From: Microbacterium enclense
GTDB lineage: Bacteria; Actinomycetota; Actinomycetes; Actinomycetales; Microbacteriaceae
Length of the DNA: 64,000 nt
Direction of reading: 5' to 3'
Assembly: GCA_038182865.1 (NCBI GenBank)
Contig: CP116226.1
Coordinates: 992,001 to 1,056,000 of the forward strand
Shown: one piece after another, positions 34,889 through 44,242 of the stretch
Layout of the letters: every line of letters begins with the position of its first letter
Numbering within the stretch: the first letter of the stretch is position 1
Notes under the pieces: model-generated
Told to the model about the DNA's origin: nothing
The model's input: only the letters and a program-made list of their open reading frames with translations
The model's database searches: none
Made by a program: the position numbers and the translations under genes

Positions 34889-37591
34889 TCAGCCGACCGG
34901 AACCGTCGTCGGCGAGCCGAGGCGTGCCGGGGCGATGACGACGTAGTCGACGTCAGGAGCCCAGGGGCCGTCGTTGCCGAGCACGAGGGCCCCGCCGCTC
35001 GTGGACAGCGTCACGGGGATCGTCCGCTCCCAGAAGCTGTTCCACGCGTACGTGTAGCGGAAGTACCCCTCGCCCACGAGCCCGTTCCCGGCCTCGGAGA
35101 CCTGGAGCCGACGGTCGACGACCTGCGGGTTGTAGTCGTGGCGACCCGACACCTCGGCGTTGGCGTACTTCACGACGATGTCGTAGTCGCCGGCCGCATC
35201 GAAGCCCGTCGCTCGCGGGATGCTGAGCGTGTTGTCGATGCCGTTGCCGAGGGTGCCGATGAACTCGCCACCCGAGACGTTGGTGCCCGACGCGGCGTCG
35301 TACGACCCCACGTGCGCACCGCCGTTGCGCGTGCCGGACTCCGCCTCGACCTTCACCGCAGCGGAGTCCGCCGAGGCGACGCGGGTCGTGGTCACCGCCT
35401 CCAGCGCGATCCCCGCCGCGGACGTCACCTCGATCTCGTTGATGCCCTCCGACAGGTGCAGGCGCGCGGTGGTCGACCAGGTGCCCGCGGTGTCGGCGGT
35501 CGCCTCGGCGACGCGTCGCCCGTTCAGATCGACGGCGACGTCGGAGGGGCCCGCGGTGCCGTAATCGACCTTCACGTCGTAGTACCCCGACTCGAACGCC
35601 GTGGCGTAGACGTCGGCCCGGCCGTCCGCACCGACCGCCGCCGTCCCGCGACGACCGGGGCCGGCGAAGTTGAGCGCGGCTGTGCCCGCGAGGCGCGTCG
35701 TGGACGCCGGGTAGACCGTCGCCTCGCCGTCGGTGACGTCGGTGAGCACGAACTTGTCGAGCGTGATGTCGGAGTTCGGCAACACGGTGGAGCCGTCGGC
35801 GCTCGCTCGCAGCGAGAGCGTGTGCGTGCCCTGCGTCAGGGGGATCTCCACCTCGGCGCTCCCGCGGTACTTCCACTTGCTGTTGTCGTTCAGCGCCAGG
35901 TCGGCGGTGTACTGCACCGTCGTGGGATCGGCATCGTCGACGAACAGCGCGTGACGGCCGGGAGTGCCGGGCGTCGCGCCGATGACCTGGAAGCGGTACG
36001 TACCGTCGCGAGGGACCGTCACGGTCCAGTCCGCCCGGGAGGAAGCGTTGTTGAAGGCCCCCACGTCGCGGCCGTGCGAAGCCAGGAACATCCACCCGCC
36101 GTTACCGGTGGGCGACTGGGTGAAGACCTGAGCGCCCGTGAGGGCCGTGTCCTCGGCCTCGACGGACGTCGACCAGGTCTGCGTCGTCGCGGACACGGCA
36201 TCCCGTTCGGGCGTCACGACGACCTGGTATCCGGCGTACCGGTCATAGTTGGGGACGCTCACCTGGAGGGCACCGCCGTCGACGGCGACTCCGGAGAGCG
36301 TCGCGACGACGCGCGGCGTCGCGGCAAGCCCCTCGGCACCGGACAGGGGTGCCTCGCGGACCTCGACGTCGACCTTCGAGCCGAACACTCCGGCGTCGAG
36401 CCCGGTGAGGTCGAGCGAGACCGTGTCGGCACCCGAACCGCCGTACAGGACCGTCGCCTTCTTATCGGCGACGTCGATCGCGCCGATGCCCTGCAGGGTG
36501 TCCGCGACGTTCAGCTGCGGCGGGGTGACCTTGACCGTCTTGCTGCCGGCGAGGTCGCCGTACCACGTGAACATCCACCATCCGGCGTTCGCGCCGTTGG
36601 GGCGGGCGGAGTTGTCGGAGAAGTTGCCCGCGTAGTTCCAGTACGCGGTCTGCGCGTCGACCTTGGTGTCCTCGAACATCGAGAACCACTGGATCAGCTG
36701 GCCCGGAACGCCCATGTCGCGCAGGAGACCGTACTCGGTGATGTTGATCTGACGCGGGCTGATGCCGCGATCGGCCTCCATCTGGCGGTACTCGGCGTAG
36801 TGCGAGCGGTAGGTCGCGAGGTTGTCGATGCCCAACTCGTGCCAGATCATGAACTGCGGCAACGTGTCGGTCTGCTTCGCATAGTCGAGCCACACGCCGG
36901 TGCGGTCGGCACGCCACGCCGCGTCGCCCGGACCACCGATGACGGGGTCGCCCAGGCCATGGCGCGCGTACACCTCCCGGATCTTGTCCACCGCCGCCTT
37001 CCAATCGGGCAGGAACTGCTGGGTGAAAAACGTCCAGTCGGAGTACCAGTTGCCGCCGTCGGGCTCGTTGAACGGGATGAAGACGTACTTGTCGGGGTAT
37101 TGCGACTGCGTCGCGACCGCCTCGGTCACGAACTCGACCACCTCGAGGTAGTCCCAGATGCCGTTGGGCTGGTTCGTGTACGTCCCGTCTGCCTGGTTGT
37201 AGGTACGGTCGTCGCCGGGGCGCTTCCCACCGTTGTAGGCCCAGTCGGGGTAGTAGTCCTGCACATAGATGTCGAGTTGCGTGCCGTTCTTGGCGAAGAA
37301 CCCTTTCTCGATCTTGAGGGCATCGCCGCTGGGGTGCTGCGTGCCGTAGGGCGCCTTCTGCGAGGTGTTGGTGATGTGGGCGCCGTTGATCAGGGCCTGC
37401 GTGGGGGCTCCGTCGTCGCCCAGCCCGTACAGCGTGCCGGACGCTCCGCCGCGGAAATCGCCGGTCGAGGTGGCGAAGTCCACGGACAGGGTGTCGGTGG
37501 TGGCGGCCGTCGCGGGGGGAGCGACGACGGCGAGCGTGCTGAGCGCGATGGCTCCGATCGCGCTGGCGGCGATCCATCGGGGGTGTCTCAT
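34889..37591 (-). CDS. secreted clan-A glycoside hydrolase (GH39-like) with carbohydrate-binding modules
   Basis: A 900-residue exported protein with a signal peptide to about residue 29 (ending PPATAA). The N-terminal catalytic TIM-barrel has IPFNEPDGGNW (Glu176, acid/base candidate) and QINITEYG (Glu286, nucleophile candidate), the two-glutamate pattern of clan GH-A families such as GH39. It is followed by a beta domain and at least two CBM6/CBM35-like modules (SVEAEDTALTGAQVF... and VKVEAESGTRNGGAHV...). It faces the GH36 gene across two LacI operators, so it probably releases galactosyl oligosaccharides for import. The exact family is uncertain. Confidence 0.78.
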   Translation of the reverse strand: MRHPRWIAASAIGAIALSTLAVVAPPATAATTDTLSVDFATSTGDFRGGASGTLYGLGDDGAPTQALINGAHITNTSQKAPYGTQHPSGDALKIEKGFFAKNGTQLDIYVQDYYPDWAYNGGKRPGDDRTYNQADGTYTNQPNGIWDYLEVVEFVTEAVATQSQYPDKYVFIPFNEPDGGNWYSDWTFFTQQFLPDWKAAVDKIREVYARHGLGDPVIGGPGDAAWRADRTGVWLDYAKQTDTLPQFMIWHELGIDNLATYRSHYAEYRQMEADRGISPRQINITEYGLLRDMGVPGQLIQWFSMFEDTKVDAQTAYWNYAGNFSDNSARPNGANAGWWMFTWYGDLAGSKTVKVTPPQLNVADTLQGIGAIDVADKKATVLYGGSGADTVSLDLTGLDAGVFGSKVDVEVREAPLSGAEGLAATPRVVATLSGVAVDGGALQVSVPNYDRYAGYQVVVTPERDAVSATTQTWSTSVEAEDTALTGAQVFTQSPTGNGGWMFLASHGRDVGAFNNASSRADWTVTVPRDGTYRFQVIGATPGTPGRHALFVDDADPTTVQYTADLALNDNSKWKYRGSAEVEIPLTQGTHTLSLRASADGSTVLPNSDITLDKFVLTDVTDGEATVYPASTTRLAGTAALNFAGPGRRGTAAVGADGRADVYATAFESGYYDVKVDYGTAGPSDVAVDLNGRRVAEATADTAGTWSTTARLHLSEGINEIEVTSAAGIALEAVTTTRVASADSAAVKVEAESGTRNGGAHVGSYDAASGTNVSGGEFIGTLGNGIDNTLSIPRATGFDAAGDYDIVVKYANAEVSGRHDYNPQVVDRRLQVSEAGNGLVGEGYFRYTYAWNSFWERTIPVTLSTSGGALVLGNDGPWAPDVDYVVIAPARLGSPTTVPVG

Positions 37592-37653
37592 CGGGGTGTC
37601 TCTCCATCGATCAGAGGGCGCGGCGTTGCGCCCGAGGAGACCGTAACCGTATT

Positions 37654-37690
37654 TGATAGCGGTTTCAAGATGCGCTTGATAACGCTTTCA
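37654..37690. promoter_or_regulatory. two LacI-type operators in the divergent glycoside-hydrolase promoter
   Basis: TGATAGCGGTTTCA (37654-37667) and TGATAACGCTTTCA (37677-37690) are half-conserved LacI/GalR operators, 23 bp centre to centre. They lie between the secreted hydrolase (leftward) and the GH36 gene (rightward). They presumably bind the LacI regulator encoded at the end of the transporter operon (43090-44157). TTGATA at 37676-37681 may double as a -35 box for the rightward operon. Confidence 0.75.
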
Positions 37691-37733
37691 GATTGGGTTA
37701 GCGTCCTCTCAGTTCGACGCGACGGAGAGACGA

Positions 37734-39890
37734 ATGACGACGATGCAGCCCGCAGCCGCCGGCACCACCCCCACCCTCACGTGGGGGAACGACCTGGTGA
37801 CGCTGACCTTCGAGTGGGGCGAGGACACCCCCGTCAGCTGCTCCGCCCTCACGGTGGCCGGTCGCACCGTCGCTGTCCACCGCGTTCCCGCGGTCGAAGT
37901 CCTCACCGCTGACGCCGGCCATCGCCCCGCGTCCGGCCGACTGGCCCACACCGAGCACGGTGCACGCCTTCGCTACGTCGACCACCGCGAGATCAGGGAT
38001 GCCGAGCGACGGACGCTCGTGATCCGCGAACGTTCCGGCGAGCTCGAGACCCGGCTCGAACTCTCGGCTCGCGAGGGGGTCGCCGCCGTCACCAGCCGGG
38101 TGATCGTGAGCAACGTCGGCGACGGGCGTATCGTGCTGCGGGCCGTGGCATCGTGGTCAGCCGGGTTCACCACCCGCGACCACGACGGCGACGCTCTCGC
38201 CGACTGGGCGCGCGTCACCGGCACCAACGACTGGCTCGGCGAGGGTCGCTGGACGCGCACTCCCCTGCGTGGCCCCGACTTCGTTCCCCTCGCCGAGCAC
38301 CTCACCGGCCACAACCCTCGCGGCGCGTTCGCCGCGGTGTCCACCGGCACGTGGTCGACCGCGCACCAGCTGCCGACCGGGATCCTCGAGTCGCCCGAGC
38401 GGTCTCTCGCCCTCGCCTGGCAGATCGAGCACAACGGTGCGTGGCGATGGGAGATCGGCGAAGACACCGCGGGGGGCTACCTCGCCCTCTCCGGCCCCAC
38501 CGACGCCGACGCGGCGTGGAGCCGCGTGCTGGCCCCCGCGGAGAGCTTCGAGAGCGTCCCCGCGACACTCGCCCTCGGCGTGGACGCCGTCGACGCCATC
38601 GGAGCCCTCACCGACCACCGTCGTGCCACGCGCCGCGCGCATCCCGACAACGCCGCGATGCCCGTGATCTTCAACGACTACATGAACACGCTCGACGGCG
38701 ACCCCACCACGGAAAAGCTCCTCCCCCTCATCCGCGCGGCCGCCGAGGTGGGCGCCGAGGTGTTCTGCATCGACGCCGGCTGGTACGACGACTCGGGCTT
38801 CTGGTGGGATTCCGTGGGCGCCTGGATGCCGTCGACCACCCGCTTCCCGGGCGGCTTCGGCGAAGTGATCGACGCGATCCGCGCCGAAGGGATGATCGCG
38901 GGGCTCTGGCTGGAGCCCGAGGTGGTCGGCATCCAGAGTCCGATCGCCGGCACTCTGCCCGTGGAGGCCTTCCTGCAACGCAACGGGGAGCGCGTCGTGG
39001 AGCACGACCGATTCCACCTCGACCTGCGCCACCCCGCCGCGCGGGCACACCTCGACGCCGTGGTCGATCGCTTGGTGTCGGAGTTCGGGATCGGATTCTT
39101 CAAGATCGACTACAACATCAACCCCGGGCCCGGCACCGATCTCGACGCCGACAGCGTCGGCGACGGCCTCCTGGGCCACAACCGCGCGCACCTGGACTGG
39201 CTCGACGGCGTGCTGGACCGGCATCCGGATCTCATCATCGAGAACTGCAGCTCGGGAGCGATGCGCATGGACTACGCGATGCTCTCCCGCCTGGCGATGC
39301 AGTCGACATCCGACCAGCAAGACTTCCGCAAGTACCCCCCGATCGCCGCGAGCGCACCGGTGTCGGTCCTCCCCGAGCAGGCGGCGAGCTGGGCCTACCC
39401 CCAACCCGAGATGGATGCCGAGGAGTCGGCGTTCTGCCTCGTCACCGGCCTGCTCGGCCGTTTCTATGCCTCGGGCCACCTCAACCGCATGAGCACCGAG
39501 CAGCGTTCTCGCGTCGCCACCGCCATCGAGGTCGCGCAGCAGCTGCGCGCCGAGATCGCGACGGCGCGGCCGCACTGGCCGCTCGGCCTCCCCGGCTGGG
39601 ACGACGCGTGGCTCGCACTGGGGCTCGGCGGCACCGACGGCGACCTCGTCTCGATCTGGCGGCGAGGTGGCGCGGACGCGACCACGCTGTCGTTCCCTCA
39701 CCTCGTCGGTCACGACGTCGAGGTGACCACGGTCTTCCCCCGGGACCTCCCCGCCTGGCACACCGATTGGGATGCCACGACGGGAACCCTCCACGTGCGC
39801 GGCACCGATACCCGTCTCGCCGCGCGCACCCTGCGTCTGTCACATCGACCCCCCGAGGTCGACGACGACGCCCGCACCGGATCACACTGA
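37734..39890 (+). CDS. alpha-galactosidase, GH36
   Basis: A 718-residue cytoplasmic GH36 enzyme without a signal peptide. The nucleophile is the Asp in GFFKIDYN, the acid/base the Asp in QSTSDQQDFRKYP; FCIDAGWYDDSGFWW, AGLWLEPEVVG and IENCSSGAMRMDY are all typical of bacterial GH36 alpha-galactosidases. It removes terminal alpha-galactose from imported oligosaccharides. It is the first gene of a five-gene operon with the sugar ABC importer and regulator. Confidence 0.92.
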   Translation: MTTMQPAAAGTTPTLTWGNDLVTLTFEWGEDTPVSCSALTVAGRTVAVHRVPAVEVLTADAGHRPASGRLAHTEHGARLRYVDHREIRDAERRTLVIRERSGELETRLELSAREGVAAVTSRVIVSNVGDGRIVLRAVASWSAGFTTRDHDGDALADWARVTGTNDWLGEGRWTRTPLRGPDFVPLAEHLTGHNPRGAFAAVSTGTWSTAHQLPTGILESPERSLALAWQIEHNGAWRWEIGEDTAGGYLALSGPTDADAAWSRVLAPAESFESVPATLALGVDAVDAIGALTDHRRATRRAHPDNAAMPVIFNDYMNTLDGDPTTEKLLPLIRAAAEVGAEVFCIDAGWYDDSGFWWDSVGAWMPSTTRFPGGFGEVIDAIRAEGMIAGLWLEPEVVGIQSPIAGTLPVEAFLQRNGERVVEHDRFHLDLRHPAARAHLDAVVDRLVSEFGIGFFKIDYNINPGPGTDLDADSVGDGLLGHNRAHLDWLDGVLDRHPDLIIENCSSGAMRMDYAMLSRLAMQSTSDQQDFRKYPPIAASAPVSVLPEQAASWAYPQPEMDAEESAFCLVTGLLGRFYASGHLNRMSTEQRSRVATAIEVAQQLRAEIATARPHWPLGLPGWDDAWLALGLGGTDGDLVSIWRRGGADATTLSFPHLVGHDVEVTTVFPRDLPAWHTDWDATTGTLHVRGTDTRLAARTLRLSHRPPEVDDDARTGSH

Positions 39891-39911
39891 TCACACCGAA
39901 GGAGCAATTCA

Positions 39912-41228
39912 ATGAAGAAGCGGTTCTTTGCCGCCACGGCGCTCACCGCCGTGGCAGCTCTCGCCCTGGCCGGCTGCTCGGACCCGGGCGCCGGCGGCGG
40001 CAACGCAGCCCCCGCCGACTGGCCCGCGCAGGACACGAAGCTCGACGGCACCACGCTCACGATCTGGGCGGCGCAGAACTCGAACTCGATCCCCGAGAGC
40101 GTCGTGAAGGGGTTCGAAGCCGCGACCGGCGCCACGGTCGACGTCGTGACCATCCCCGACCCGTACGAGCAGAGTGTGCAGACCAAGGTCGCCACCGGCG
40201 ACAAGCCCGACCTCGCCTTCTGGCAGCCGACGGCCTCGCAGCTGACGGCCCTCAACGCCTCGACCAACCTGCAGGCGCTCGATGGGGCGCCGTTCATCGA
40301 CGCGTACAGCCCCGAGCTGAAGGACATCACCGGCATCCTGAACGGGACCCGGTACGCGGCCCTCATCACGACCCCCGCCGTCGAGGGCGTCTACTACAAC
40401 AAGGAGGTGTTCGCGAAGGCGGGCATCACCACGACGCCGGGCAACTGGGACGAGTTCCTCGCCACGGCACGCCAGCTGAAGAGCTCCGGCGTGACCCCCT
40501 TCTTCGACTTCGGCGGCGGCGCCCCCTGGGCTACCCAGTGGTGGGTGCAGGTGCAGCTCGCCGACGCCGCCAAGGACGGCCTGTGGGACCGCGTGAACAA
40601 GAACGAGGAGAAGTTCACCGATCCGACCATCCAGGGCGCGATCGACACATATCAGGGTCTCATCCAGGAGGGCCTCTTCAACGCGGATCTGAAGACCGCG
40701 ACCTTCGAGGACCAGGGACCCGCCCTTCTCTCGGGGAAGGCCGCCATGGCCGTGCAGGTCAACTCGTACTTCGGGCAGTTGCAGTCGCTCGCCGACACCG
40801 CCGAGCTGAACGAGAAGATCGGGTTCTTCCCCATCTCTCCGTCGGGCAATGTCGGCACCTTCATCCCGGATCAGGCGAACGCCCTCGTCGCGTTCAAGAC
40901 GGGGGATGCCAAGCGCGAAGCGGCCGCGCGTCAGCTCCTGTCCTACTGGCTGGGCGACGGATACGCCGACTTCGTGAACGCGCAGAAGACCGTCTCGCTC
41001 CAGAGCGACGTCCCTTCGTCGCCCGAGGTCCCCGATGCGCTGCTCGCGGTGAGCGACTCGCTCGGCGACTCGGTCGGCTCGATGCAGGCGCTGGCCGTGG
41101 CCAACCCCGACCTGTACCTCAACCTCGGCGACATGATCCAGGGCACGAAGACCTCCGCGCAGGTTGCAGAGGCCACCCAGGCGCAGTTCGCGGAACTCGC
41201 CAAGGCAATCGGAGCTCCCGGCTTCTGA
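39912..41228 (+). CDS. sugar ABC transporter substrate-binding lipoprotein
   Basis: A 438-residue extracellular solute-binding protein of family 1. Its lipobox LALAGC puts the lipidated cysteine at residue 22. The TLTIWAAQNSNSIPESVVKGFEAATG opening, GVYYNKEVFAKAGI and the final helix are typical. Its specificity is probably an alpha-galactosyl oligosaccharide, judged from the GH36 neighbour. The gap to the GH36 stop is 21 bp, with AAGGAG before the ATG. Confidence 0.92.
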   Translation: MKKRFFAATALTAVAALALAGCSDPGAGGGNAAPADWPAQDTKLDGTTLTIWAAQNSNSIPESVVKGFEAATGATVDVVTIPDPYEQSVQTKVATGDKPDLAFWQPTASQLTALNASTNLQALDGAPFIDAYSPELKDITGILNGTRYAALITTPAVEGVYYNKEVFAKAGITTTPGNWDEFLATARQLKSSGVTPFFDFGGGAPWATQWWVQVQLADAAKDGLWDRVNKNEEKFTDPTIQGAIDTYQGLIQEGLFNADLKTATFEDQGPALLSGKAAMAVQVNSYFGQLQSLADTAELNEKIGFFPISPSGNVGTFIPDQANALVAFKTGDAKREAAARQLLSYWLGDGYADFVNAQKTVSLQSDVPSSPEVPDALLAVSDSLGDSVGSMQALAVANPDLYLNLGDMIQGTKTSAQVAEATQAQFAELAKAIGAPGF

Positions 41229-41282
41229 TCCACTCGGGGGCGTCGAGCGCGCGCTCGACGCCTCCCCTCCCGGAGGAACGAC

Positions 41283-42221
41283 ATGACTTCCACACTCGAG
41301 CGTCCCCGCACGGTGACGCCCCCGCCCCGATCGGCGCACGTTCCGGCGCGCGGGCGGCACAAGAAGGACCATCCCTTGTGGTTCCTCCTACCGGCCCTGG
41401 CGGTGCTGGTGGTGTTCTTCGCCGTCCCGACGGTGTTCAACTTCGTCTACGCCTTCACGAACTGGTCGAGCTTCAAAAGCTCCATCGACTTCGTCGGCCC
41501 CGACAACTTCGTGTCACTGTTCTCCAACGGGTCGCTCGTCAACGCACTGACCGTGACGTTGGTCTACGCGGTGCTCGTCGCGATCTTCCAGAACCTCTTC
41601 GGCCTGGCTCTGGCGCTGCTCCTCGAACGCGACACCCGCGTCAACCGCGCTCTGCGGGTGGCGTTCTTCGTGCCCGTGATCATGTCGGCGCTCGCGGTCG
41701 GCTACATCTTCCAGGCCATGCTCAAGCCCGACGGTGCGCTCAACGGCATCCTGAGCACCCTCACCGGGCAGAACATCGACGTCGCCTGGCTCGGAAGCAC
41801 GACGTGGACGATCGTCGTGGTCGCCCTGATCCACGCGTGGAAGTGGATGGGCCTGTCGATGCTCATCTACCTCGCGGGGCTCAAGACGATCAGCGACGAC
41901 GTGATCGAAGCGGCGCGCCTGGACGGCGCCGGGTGGTGGACGACCTTCCGACGGATCCGCTTCCCGCTGATCGCGCCCGCCGTCACCTTCAACGTCGCCA
42001 CCGCGCTGCTGGGCTCGATGAACGGATTCGACATCGTGCAGGCGACCACCGCGGGGGGTCCGGGCGGGACCACCGAACTGCTCAACATCTTCATCTTCCG
42101 GACGTTCGGCCAGGGCCTCTTCGCTCAGGCCACCACGATGAGCCTCGTGCTCTTCCTGGTCGTCGCCGTGCTGGCCTTCCCCGTCATCCGGATTCTGCGC
42201 AAGCGGGAGGACGTGCTGTGA
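41283..42221 (+). CDS. sugar ABC transporter permease (MalF-like)
   Basis: A 312-residue permease with six membrane helices and the EAA loop EAARLDGAGWWTTFRRIRFPLIAP. The N-terminal tail (HKKDHPLWFLLPALAVLVVFFAVPTVFNFVYAF) is standard for the CUT1 first permease. GGAGG precedes the ATG; the end overlaps the next gene by 4 bp (GTGA). No ATPase gene is in the operon, so a shared MsiK-type ATPase elsewhere is inferred. Confidence 0.92.
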   Translation: MTSTLERPRTVTPPPRSAHVPARGRHKKDHPLWFLLPALAVLVVFFAVPTVFNFVYAFTNWSSFKSSIDFVGPDNFVSLFSNGSLVNALTVTLVYAVLVAIFQNLFGLALALLLERDTRVNRALRVAFFVPVIMSALAVGYIFQAMLKPDGALNGILSTLTGQNIDVAWLGSTTWTIVVVALIHAWKWMGLSMLIYLAGLKTISDDVIEAARLDGAGWWTTFRRIRFPLIAPAVTFNVATALLGSMNGFDIVQATTAGGPGGTTELLNIFIFRTFGQGLFAQATTMSLVLFLVVAVLAFPVIRILRKREDVL

Positions 42222-43093
42222 CCGAGACCATGACCCTCACGACGGGGCGCGCCGCGCGCCCACCCCGGCGCCGCTCACCGATCGCGCGCCGGCTCCAGCC
42301 CGCTGCCGCGATCGTCGTCGCCGTCGCTCTGCTCGGCGTGCCGTTCTATCTGACGGTCGTGACGGCGTCCAAGACCCAGGCCGAAGCATTCGTCCCCACG
42401 CTCGCCTTCCCGTCGGAGTGGCGACTGTTCGACAACATCGCCACCGTCGTCGGCGACGGTCGCATGATCGCCGCCTTCGGCGGCAGCGTGCTCGTGATGG
42501 TGCCGGCCGTGCTGGGTGTGCTCATCCTGGGCTCGATGGCGGCGTGGATCCTCGGGCGCCGTCGCTCGCGCGGTCTCGCGTTCGTCTACGCCGTCGCGAT
42601 CAGCGGCATCGTTCTCCCCCCGGCCGTCGTCACGATCGTTCTGCTGCTGCGCCAACTGGGTCTCGCCGGCACCGCGATCGGCATGATCGGCGTCTACATG
42701 GGGATGTACATGTCGACCGTGATCTTCTTCGTGACGGGTTTCGTCCGCACGATCCCGATCGAGCTCGAGGAGGCCGCCCGTGTCGACGGGGCCTCACCGG
42801 TGCGCGTCTTCGTGAAGATCATCCTGCCGCTGCTGATGCCCGTGCTCGCGACGGCGACGATCCTCATCTGCCTGTACATCTGGAACGACGTGTTCTACGC
42901 CCTCTTCGTCGTCGGCGGGCGTCTGGACACGTTGCCTCTGAACCTGTACCAGGTGGCGAGTGCGGGTCTGTATCTTCAGAATTGGCATCTGATCTTCGCG
43001 TACATCATCCTGATGAGCCTGCCCCTGCTGATCACGTTCATGGTGGCCCAGCGCAAGATCATTTCGGGCATCACCAGCGGCGCCGTCAAATGA
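42218..43093 (+). CDS. sugar ABC transporter permease (MalG-like)
   Basis: A 291-residue CUT1 second permease starting at the GTG at 42218, which overlaps the previous stop. It has the EAA motif EEAARVDGASPVRVFVKIILP and the C-terminal ending in AQRKIISGITSGAVK, common to MalG homologues. Six membrane helices. The ATG of the LacI gene overlaps its stop (ATGA). Confidence 0.92.
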   Translation: MTETMTLTTGRAARPPRRRSPIARRLQPAAAIVVAVALLGVPFYLTVVTASKTQAEAFVPTLAFPSEWRLFDNIATVVGDGRMIAAFGGSVLVMVPAVLGVLILGSMAAWILGRRRSRGLAFVYAVAISGIVLPPAVVTIVLLLRQLGLAGTAIGMIGVYMGMYMSTVIFFVTGFVRTIPIELEEAARVDGASPVRVFVKIILPLLMPVLATATILICLYIWNDVFYALFVVGGRLDTLPLNLYQVASAGLYLQNWHLIFAYIILMSLPLLITFMVAQRKIISGITSGAVK

Positions 43094-44157
43094 CCCTCGC
43101 CGCGTCACACCGACGGAGCACGATGGAGAACCCCCGCACCAAGCCGGCGACGATCGCCGACGTGGCAGCGCGAGCGGGGGTGTCGGTGCCGACCGTCTCG
43201 CGCGTGTTGACCGGGGCCGCGAAGGTCAGCACCGCGAAGCGCGAGGCCGTCGAGGCCGCGATCGCGGCGCTCGGCTTCCGCCCCAGCGCCGCGGCCCGCG
43301 TCCTCGCGTCGCGTAAGGCGCAGGTGGTCGCGGTCATCGCCGGCGACACCTCGCAGTACGGGTACGCCGAGACCATCCGGGGCATCGAGGAAGCGGCGCG
43401 GGCCGAGGACTACACGGTGATGATCACGGTCGTCGAGAGCACGGACGAAGCCGAGATCGATCGTGCGATCGCAGCGACCCTGGCCCAGCCCCTCGCCGGT
43501 GTCTGCGTGCTGAAGTTCGACCCGCCGGGCGTGGCCGCGCTCCACCGCATCCCCGAATCGCTCCCCCTGGTCGCGCTGTCGGGCGTGCGGGAGCCGGGCC
43601 TGCGTCAAGCGGTGCTCGACGAGACGCGAGCGGCCGAGGAACTCACGGATCATCTGCTGGACCTCGGCCATGCCACCGTGCACCACGTGCGCGTACCGCC
43701 TTCCCGCCGCGAGGACGGCCGCACGACGGGGTGGCGACGGGCGCTGAAGCACCGCGGTGCCGTCATCCCCCCGCTCAGCGACGCGTCGTGGGACCCGCGT
43801 TCCGGAATCGAGATCGGTCGACGCCTCGCCGAAGACCCGACGGTCACCGCCGTCTTCTGCGGCAACGACGAGATCGCCATGGGCGTGATCCGCGGGATCG
43901 TGGCATCCGGTCGTCGCGTTCCCGACGACATCTCCGTGGCCGGCTTCGACGACCACCCCTTGGCGGCTCTCTGGACGCCGCCGTTGACGACGGTGGATCA
44001 GGATTTCGCGGGCCTGGGCCGGCGCGGCCTCCAGCTGCTGCTCAACGAGATCGCGGGCGAGACGGGCCGTCGTTTCTCCTCGGAACGACCGCAGCTCGTC
44101 GTGCGCGAGAGCACCGCCCCGCCGTCCGCCGACGCTGCGGTCCGGCGCATCGTCTGA
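43090..44157 (+). CDS. LacI family regulator of the galactoside locus
   Basis: A LacI/GalR regulator of 355 residues from the ATG at 43090, coupled to the permease stop; a second ATG at 43123, with GGAG before it, would give 344 and starts nearer the HTH. The HTH reads ATIADVAARAGVSVPTVSRVL, then the hinge FRPSAAARVLASRK and a sensor domain ending VPDDISVAGFDDHPLA. It should bind the two TGATA-cGcTTTCA sites at 37654-37690 and respond to a galactoside or galactose. Confidence 0.92.
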   Translation: MTLAASHRRSTMENPRTKPATIADVAARAGVSVPTVSRVLTGAAKVSTAKREAVEAAIAALGFRPSAAARVLASRKAQVVAVIAGDTSQYGYAETIRGIEEAARAEDYTVMITVVESTDEAEIDRAIAATLAQPLAGVCVLKFDPPGVAALHRIPESLPLVALSGVREPGLRQAVLDETRAAEELTDHLLDLGHATVHHVRVPPSRREDGRTTGWRRALKHRGAVIPPLSDASWDPRSGIEIGRRLAEDPTVTAVFCGNDEIAMGVIRGIVASGRRVPDDISVAGFDDHPLAALWTPPLTTVDQDFAGLGRRGLQLLLNEIAGETGRRFSSERPQLVVRESTAPPSADAAVRRIV

Positions 44158-44242
44158 GGAGGCGTTTCGCGAACGCGGAACGTGCCGGACGCCTCGGCGC
44201 AAGGCCGATGTCACCGCCGCGCCACGGGCGTACCGTGTCGAC

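Noticed and set aside
34691..37912. A 1073-codon plus-strand frame opposite the secreted hydrolase
   Set aside because: It is antisense to a well-supported 900-residue gene; its composition (Arg/Val/Gly/Asp-rich, no domains) is that of a GC-rich antisense shadow.
38153..43093. A 1646-codon open frame across the GH36 and transporter genes
   Set aside because: Only its last 291 codons are a real gene (the MalG-like permease). The rest is an Arg/Pro-rich shadow of the GH36, binding-protein and first permease genes in another frame.
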